Below, piece after piece: positions 58,520-64,000 of a stretch of DNA of 64,000 bases. A model generated the notes under the pieces. That model was given only the letters and a program-made list of their open reading frames with translations, did not search any database and was not told the DNA's origin. Origin of the DNA: Aquatica leii (lineage: Eukaryota; Arthropoda; Insecta; Coleoptera; Lampyridae). Where the stretch lies: assembly GCA_035610365.1 (NCBI GenBank), contig CM069436.1:5012937-5076936 (forward strand). Direction: 5' to 3'. The number at the start of each line of letters is the position of its first letter. Positions within the stretch are counted from its first letter, which is position 1. The position numbers and the translations under genes are program-made.

Positions 58520-61066
58520 ACTGGTCTGCATGAAAATCAGCCCTGATACCATTCTTGACGATTCTTATGTAAAATGACCTCCTGAATACAAAATTGAGCT
58601 CCGTTTTTACCCATCACCCACCTATTTTTTGCATTTTTTTAGAGTGTTAACTTATAGCCGTTAAACATCCCAAAGCAGGTAATAAAATTTATACCAAAGT
58701 ATATGGCAAAAGTTTTGCTATAAAATGTATATAGAAACAACAATAAAATACAAATATATAAGAACAGTAAAAAAATATCAATAAACAGTTAGGAAGATTC
58801 ACTGCACGACGCTGGCGATCTCAATACCACATGCAGGTTTGAACAGGAATTTTCGACAGGCTTGAACTTGCATTACTCTTCTCATTATAGTATATTACAT
58901 TGTTTGCTTAACTGCTTCGATCAGTACATCTATAGCTGTTGCAGAGTTAACTTGTCGACGTTTGAAACGTGCTGGATTTTGTGTTCATTTGTGTAAAACA
59001 GTAAAACTACTTTTACTCCGGACTCTTTCAAGTGACTAAGTGTGATTTGTGGTTAATGTCGGGCGTTGAATTACTGTTTAATTATGCCACGCGAGTGTAA
59101 AAATAATCCCGATAGCTTCTGCTATGTCTGCGGGGAATTAACTTTAAAAACGCAACGAAAACCCCTTTCTCCGCTTGTTAAAACAGCTTATAAATTGTAC
59201 TTTGATTGTCAAGTTGGCGACCAAGACAAGACTTAGGCTCCATCAGTTTGCTGTACGACTTGTTACAGTAGTTTGACGAAATGGCTCAACGGTACCCGTA
59301 AATCAATGCCATTTGCTGTGCCCATGGTTTAGCGTAAACCTCGCTGTCATCTTACAGATTGTTACTTTTGTATGACTTCCATCGTCGGGTTTTCGAGGAA
59401 AAGTAAGCATACAATTCAGTATCCCAATATTCCGTCAGCTCTAAGACCTGTTCCTCATAACGATACTTTGCCAATCCCAGAGCCCCCAAACACTTATACT
59501 CTAGAGCCGGAAATTGATTTAAAAGACTCTGAGCCACAACCTGGGGCTTCGAATGATACGTTCAATGATGATGAAGAGTATTCCGCATATTTAGTTTCTC
59601 GGCAACCTCAGCTCCTCACTCAATCGAAATTAAATGATCTTGTCAGGGATTTGTAGTTACCCAAGACTAAATCTCAGCTCCTAGGATCGCGACGTCAACA
59701 GTGGAATCTCTTAGAAAAGGGAGTAAAAATATCTTCTTACAGGACCAGACAAGCAACCCTGAAATGTCTTTTCTCAGAAGATAAAGGTTTAGTGTTCTGT
59801 CCTAATGCAAATTTATTGATGACAGAGCTACAGATGCCATGTGACCCAGACAAATGGAGACTGTTTATAGACTCATCAAAAACAAGCTTAAAAGTTTTCC
59901 TGTTGGCAAATGGAAATGACTTCCCATCAGTTCCAGTTGCATACTCTGTTGATATGAAGGAAACGTACAAAAACATCTTCAGAATCCTTGATAAAATTAG
60001 TTATCATGATTATAAGTGGAAACTTTGCGCTGACTTAAAAGTTGTTGCTCTACTCACGGGCCTGCAATCAGGATTCACAAAATATTGCTGCTTCCTTTGT
60101 GAATGGGATAGCCGAGCCCGAGATAAACATTACATCGTACGGGACTGGCCTCTGCGAGAAAATCTTATTCCTGGTCAGATAAAATGTCGCCCACAATCCT
60201 TTCGTTCCGAAGGAAAATATTTACTTACCACCTTCACACATCAAACTTGGATTGATCAAGCAGTTTGTGAAAGCAGTGGACAAGACAGGTGGCGCATTTC
60301 AATTTTTGAAAACTAAATTTCCTCGTCTTAGCGAAGCTAAAATCAAAGAAAGCGTTTTTGTTGGTCCCCAGATTAGACAACTCTTCCAAGATTCGACGTT
60401 TATTGAACACCTAAATCGAAAAGAAAAACGAGCTTGGCTTGCATTTCAAAACGTTTGTAAGAACTTCCTGGGTAACCACAAAAGTGAAGATTATGTCGCT
60501 CATGTCAAGAAACTGCTTTTAGCGTACAAGGACATAGGATGTAACATGTCTCTTAAAGTTCACTTCCTTCACTCGCATCTGGACTTTTTCCCTGAAAATT
60601 TAGGAGCAGACTCGGATAAACACGGGGAACGGATCCATCAAGACATCGCTAAGCTGGAGAAGAGATTTTCAGGGAAGTGGAATGCAAGCATGTTGGCGGA
60701 GTACTGCTGGTTTTTGAAACGAGAGAGCTGTACCTCAGGGTATAAAAGGAAAGCAAGCACCAAGTAACGATGAATATCTTTTTATGTATTACTGTTTATA
60801 GCTAAAATAGTTGTTTTTCCCATTTAAATTAAATTCATGTCCATATATTTATTATTATAATAATTATTATAACTATTATTATCGTTCGATAAATAAATTA
60901 TAATTAATTTATCTAAAAAGTGGCAAAATTAGAGATATGGGGCTCCCTCGAAAATGGTGGGTGATGGAAGAAAACGGAAGACATATTTGGATTCAGGACG
61001 TTATTTTACATAAGAATCACTTATGATGTCAGGGCTCAATAAAAAATATTTTTTTGCAGACCAGTG
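58520..61066 (+). mobile_element. CACTA-like (CMC) DNA transposon with about 120-bp terminal inverted repeats
   Basis: Starts CACTGGTCTGCA and ends TGCAGACCAGTG. The inverted similarity reaches about 120 bp inward (GATTCTTATGTAAAAT, TCCTGAAT, CCATCACCCACC on the left, all inverted at 60940-61066). AA flanks both sides (58518-58519, 61067-61068), a possible 2-bp TSD. CACTG termini fit the CMC (CACTA/EnSpm-Chapaev) group. One transposase-like gene lies inside. Confidence 0.82.
59084..60767 (+). pseudogene. CACTA-like element transposase-type protein, lightly damaged
   Basis: ATG at 59084 opens MPRECKNNPDSFCYVCGELT, a cysteine-rich N-terminal domain with further pairs in CCTTC and CYFC. The same frame runs to 60316 through three nonsense codons (59234, 59330, 59654). 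A frameshift at about 60220 leads to the frame ending at 60767. Blocks in order: LRPVPHNDTLPIPEPP, PDKWRLFIDSSKTSLK, WKLCADLKVVALLTGLQSGF (likely catalytic Asp), CFLCEWDSRARDKHY, IKQFVKAVDKTG, GPQIRQLFQD, CKNFLGNHKSEDY and KVHFLHSHLDFFPENLGADS. This protein type is frequent in arthropod and cnidarian genomes. About 560 residues in all, nearly the whole length. Confidence 0.8.
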
Positions 61067-61439
61067 AATTTAAGAAACTGAACAAAACTAACATAAGAAG
61101 TGATGAAACGTTAGTATAAAAGTGTTTTTTTGCAAAGATACATTTCGCGCTCAAATAGCATTAACTTTTATCTTAATTAACTCAAAATTGTCTCACTAAA
61201 CGACATTTATATTAAAATCTCATCATAGATATAATTAATTAGATTAAATTGCATTTCTAATTCATCAATTATTAACATATATTATTATTAACTGTAGTTA
61301 AGTATACTCTGCAAAGCCAACTTATTTTTTCGTACATCCGATTTCAAAGTTACTATAGCTGTAACTTTTGTTGGAATGCAGAAAAAAATGTAAATATATG
61401 AAAGAACTCTGCCTATGACAGAACTGCGTGGATTAAGTA

Positions 61440-63622
61440 GCTCAGCGACGTCATAGCCGGTCCAAAGCCCGGATAAAAGAGAAGAGTTTCAAGTTAGGCT
61501 AGCGACCTGCTTGGGAAAAAAAACAAGTGCTCCTAGAACCAATAGTTTAGCCTCGAAACTGACTGGATTTAATAATGACAACACGCCGAGAACAAGGAAT
61601 AAGCGAATAAGGAAACCGACTATACTTAGAATTGGTCGCTGGAATGTAACATCACTTAACAATAAAGACCAAGAAATCTTACTTGAAATTAAAAGACACA
61701 AATTAGACAATCGTGCACTCTCGGAAACAAAAAAAAAGGGCAAAGGAAACAGCAAATATGAAAACTACATTCTGATATACAGCGACAAGGATAAAAACGA
61801 AAGAGCAACATCGGGGATTGGCATATTGATACATGAAAGATATGAAAATCAAATCAGCAATACAAGATACATTAGTGACAGAATACTCCAGATGACAATC
61901 GAATTACAAAAATCAAGACTAACGCATATAATAAGTATCTATGCACCCGATACTAGCAAACCACAGGCGGAGATATAATTATTTTACCAGACCTTACAAA
62001 CAGTCTTAGACAATATACCAAATGAAGATGAAATAATAATCTTAGGGGATTTTAATGCAAGAGTAGGCGATGAGGTTATACCTGGATCAAAAACCGAATT
62101 TAACAAAGAAATAATTAATGAGAGTGGCGAACAAATGATACAACTCTGCATAAAAAATGAACTAAGAATTAATAATACTTTCTATCCACATAAACCATAA
62201 CATAAATACACCTTCGAAAACACACGAAGACAAAGATGAATAATAGACTACGTAATCACAATTAAAAATATTCACCCTAAAAGGATTCAGGACGTTAGAT
62301 CGCTAACCTCAGGAAATGCAGGAACAAACCACCATCTTGTAATGGTAAAAATGCGAACAATAATGCAATGATTTCATAACAAACTCACCAAAGAAACGAG
62401 TGAGCTGAATATAGAATCCCTATCAGACGACTCGACTAAATACCTATATCAACGAAGGCTTAGAGGAAAAATAGCTGCCAATAATATGCAAGAGCTGGAT
62501 GACATTGAAACATCATGGATAAAATTAAGAACTAATATACTAGAAGCAGCGGAAGAAGCATTCGGAAGAAAGACGATAAAAAAGGGGGAAAGACCAAATA
62601 CAAAGCCCTGGTTTAAACAAGAAGTCAAGACCTTAGCAGAAGAGAAAAGGAAATCGTACCTGCAATATAGATCTAATGCAATAACATATAATGACTATAA
62701 AGCTGTAAGGAACAGGATCAATAAAAATATTCGAAAAATCAATCATTGGGAGGAATTTTCATATGATATGGAACATGACCTATACGGAGGACAAAAGAAA
62801 ATATGGAATCTACTGAGAAATAGAAAAAAAAAACCAATAAATGAATACTTACAAAGTACAAAAATTACGGCAGAAGAATGGGAAAGACATTTTGAAAAAC
62901 TTTATAGCTTAACAGAAACCAACACCCAAGCACAGAAATTACATCTGAGATTGGAAACGTCAATTACACCCAAAATAGAGTCTTTTCCTTAAAAAAAATA
63001 CAGAAAATAGCAGCCAAACTAAAGAACAGTAAAAGCCCCAGGAATTGACGAAATAAGAAATGAAATGATTAAATATAGAGGGGACATACTACACGATGAA
63101 CTACAATCTCTCTTCAACAAAATACTTGTAGAGTCAAGAGTATACCATCTGAATGGAAAGAAAGTATTCTGATTCCGACCTTTAAAAAGGGCGAAAAACC
63201 GACCCACAAAATTATCGAGGTATCAGCTTAACGAGTGCGATTCAAAAACTATTTACTAAAATCTTAGCAGAAGAAGTAATGTCAACCGGGATTTGTGAAG
63301 AACAGGAAGGGTTCAGAAATAACAGGCCTGCTATAGATGCCATTTTTATAATCCGTCAAATAACTGAAAAGGCTATAGAGTTTAACAAGCCAGCCTATAT
63401 GTGCTTCATCGACCTTACCCAGGCATTCGATAGGGCACGCTTAACTGATGTTACAGCCCAACTAACACAAAGGAACATTCACCCCAATATAATAAAAATT
63501 ATCCTAAAGCTGAATACCGAGAATTATACATATGTGAGAACGGCAAATAAATTAGGTAATAAAATACGTATGGAACATGGATCAAACAAAAAAGCAGCCA
63601 AAGCCCAATATTATTTAACATC
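61440..63622 (+). mobile_element. APE-type non-LTR retrotransposon (LINE), 3'-interrupted
   Basis: The 5' leader is at about 61440-61510. The first frame (61511-61978) holds the endonuclease start, LRIGRWNVTSLNNKDQEILL and TSGIGILIH, followed in a shifted frame by IIILGDFNARVGD (the GDFNA endonuclease motif), YTFENTRRQR, IDYV and NHHLV (catalytic His region) to about 62340. The linker and RT N-terminus lie at 62486-62992 (KPWFKQEVKTLAEEKRKSYL). RT blocks: LKNSKAPGIDEIRNEMIKY, then frameshifts, EEQEGFRNNRPAIDAIF, and motif A YMCFIDLTQAFDRARL (63400-63440). It reaches the region before motif B, where an LTR begins at 63623. Many frame breaks; dead copy. Confidence 0.82.
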
Positions 63623-64000
63623 TGTTACGGACGAAATTTTCATTGCGCACGCCTATGTATTTTGACTTGAAATTAGCTTACGGTTTGGACGCCCCCTACC
63701 GATCTCTTACGCGTGACTGTCATTTACGACGAATTCTTTAACTTGACAACTGCATAAAATGGCCGCTGGGGCCTGCAATTAAATTTTCTAAGACCATCCA
63801 CCGTAATGGCAACCAATTTATAAGGGTAATACGCTTATAATACGTTTGAGTCGTCACCGGGTAAGCTAATAGCTGTCATTTATTAAAACTCTGTTGTAAT
63901 TTCTCGTAATTTGATAGCCGTTCCGCCACGTGCGGGCATTTGTTCCTTAGTCGTTAACTATTGATGAAGAATCAATTTCGAATAATAATTTCGTCGGATG
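63623..64000. mobile_element. LTR, same family as 486-1920, cut by the window end
   Basis: Starts TGTTACGGACGAAATTTTCA within LINE RT sequence. It aligns along its length with 486-890: shared TTGACGCCC-like block, AACTGCATAAAATGGCC, GAGTCGTCAC-GGGTAAG, AATTTGATAGCCGTT. The 3' end lies outside the window. Confidence 0.78.

Overview
The window is AT-rich eukaryotic DNA, most probably from an insect; the order cannot be settled from sequence alone. Reasons: compact spliced introns (47 bp each in the lipase gene), a secreted neutral lipase of the insect phospholipase A1/pancreatic-lipase type, and a dense mix of transposon families typical of arthropods (pogo/Tigger, mariner-like, piggyBac-like, hAT, CACTA-like, Penelope-like, non-LTR and long solo LTRs). 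No tRNA, rRNA or CRISPR array was seen. I find one host gene that looks functional, the three-exon lipase at 3994-5074. Almost everything else recognisable is transposon-derived and mostly broken.

Layout. 1-2047: C-terminal end of a pogo-type transposase cut by a solo LTR (486-1920, TSD CCTC). 2351-2601: mariner-like tail. 3994-5074: lipase. 5491-6447: Tigger relic, part of which is duplicated at 11852-12191. Between the two copies lies a pair of Penelope-like elements (PLE family A) joined head to head (6448-11817), with a second solo LTR (7228-8492, TSD ATGG) inside the left arm. 14347-18232: a hAT (SCAND3/ZBED5-like) transposase relic broken by an antisense intronless HERC1-calnexin chimera (14711-16199) and by a PLE fragment. 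18478-19190: another PLE fragment. 19419-21344 and 53142-55057: two copies of a 1.9-kb inverted-repeat element that carries a conserved short reading frame; the second sits inside a piggyBac-like relic. 22062-24858: a complete but mutated pogo element. 32240-32890: 3' end of an RNase H-bearing LINE. 33842-36145: an almost full-length PLE (family B). 36150-37056: mariner-like relic. 37513-38102 and 43145-44066: two elements whose terminal inverted repeats are arrays of short degenerate units. 47054-47957: a further LTR copy. 50510-51660: CACTA-like and mariner-like fragments. 58520-61066: a CACTA-like element with long terminal inverted repeats. 61440-63622: an APE-type LINE ending in an LTR (63623 to the window end) of the same family as the one at 486.

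An unusual theme is RNA self-cleavage. Hammerhead-ribozyme cores (CTGANGA, a hairpin, GAAA) sit in the 3' regions of at least three PLE families and at three isolated sites. The one at 38602-38664 (minus strand) has all the parts of a type I hammerhead. PLE copies here also repeatedly carry inverted copies of their own 3' end, or of flanking DNA, at the 5' junction. The strongest candidate for something undescribed is the HERC1-calnexin fusion of two housekeeping cDNAs inside a hAT relic; next are the two array-ended elements and the 1.9-kb element family.
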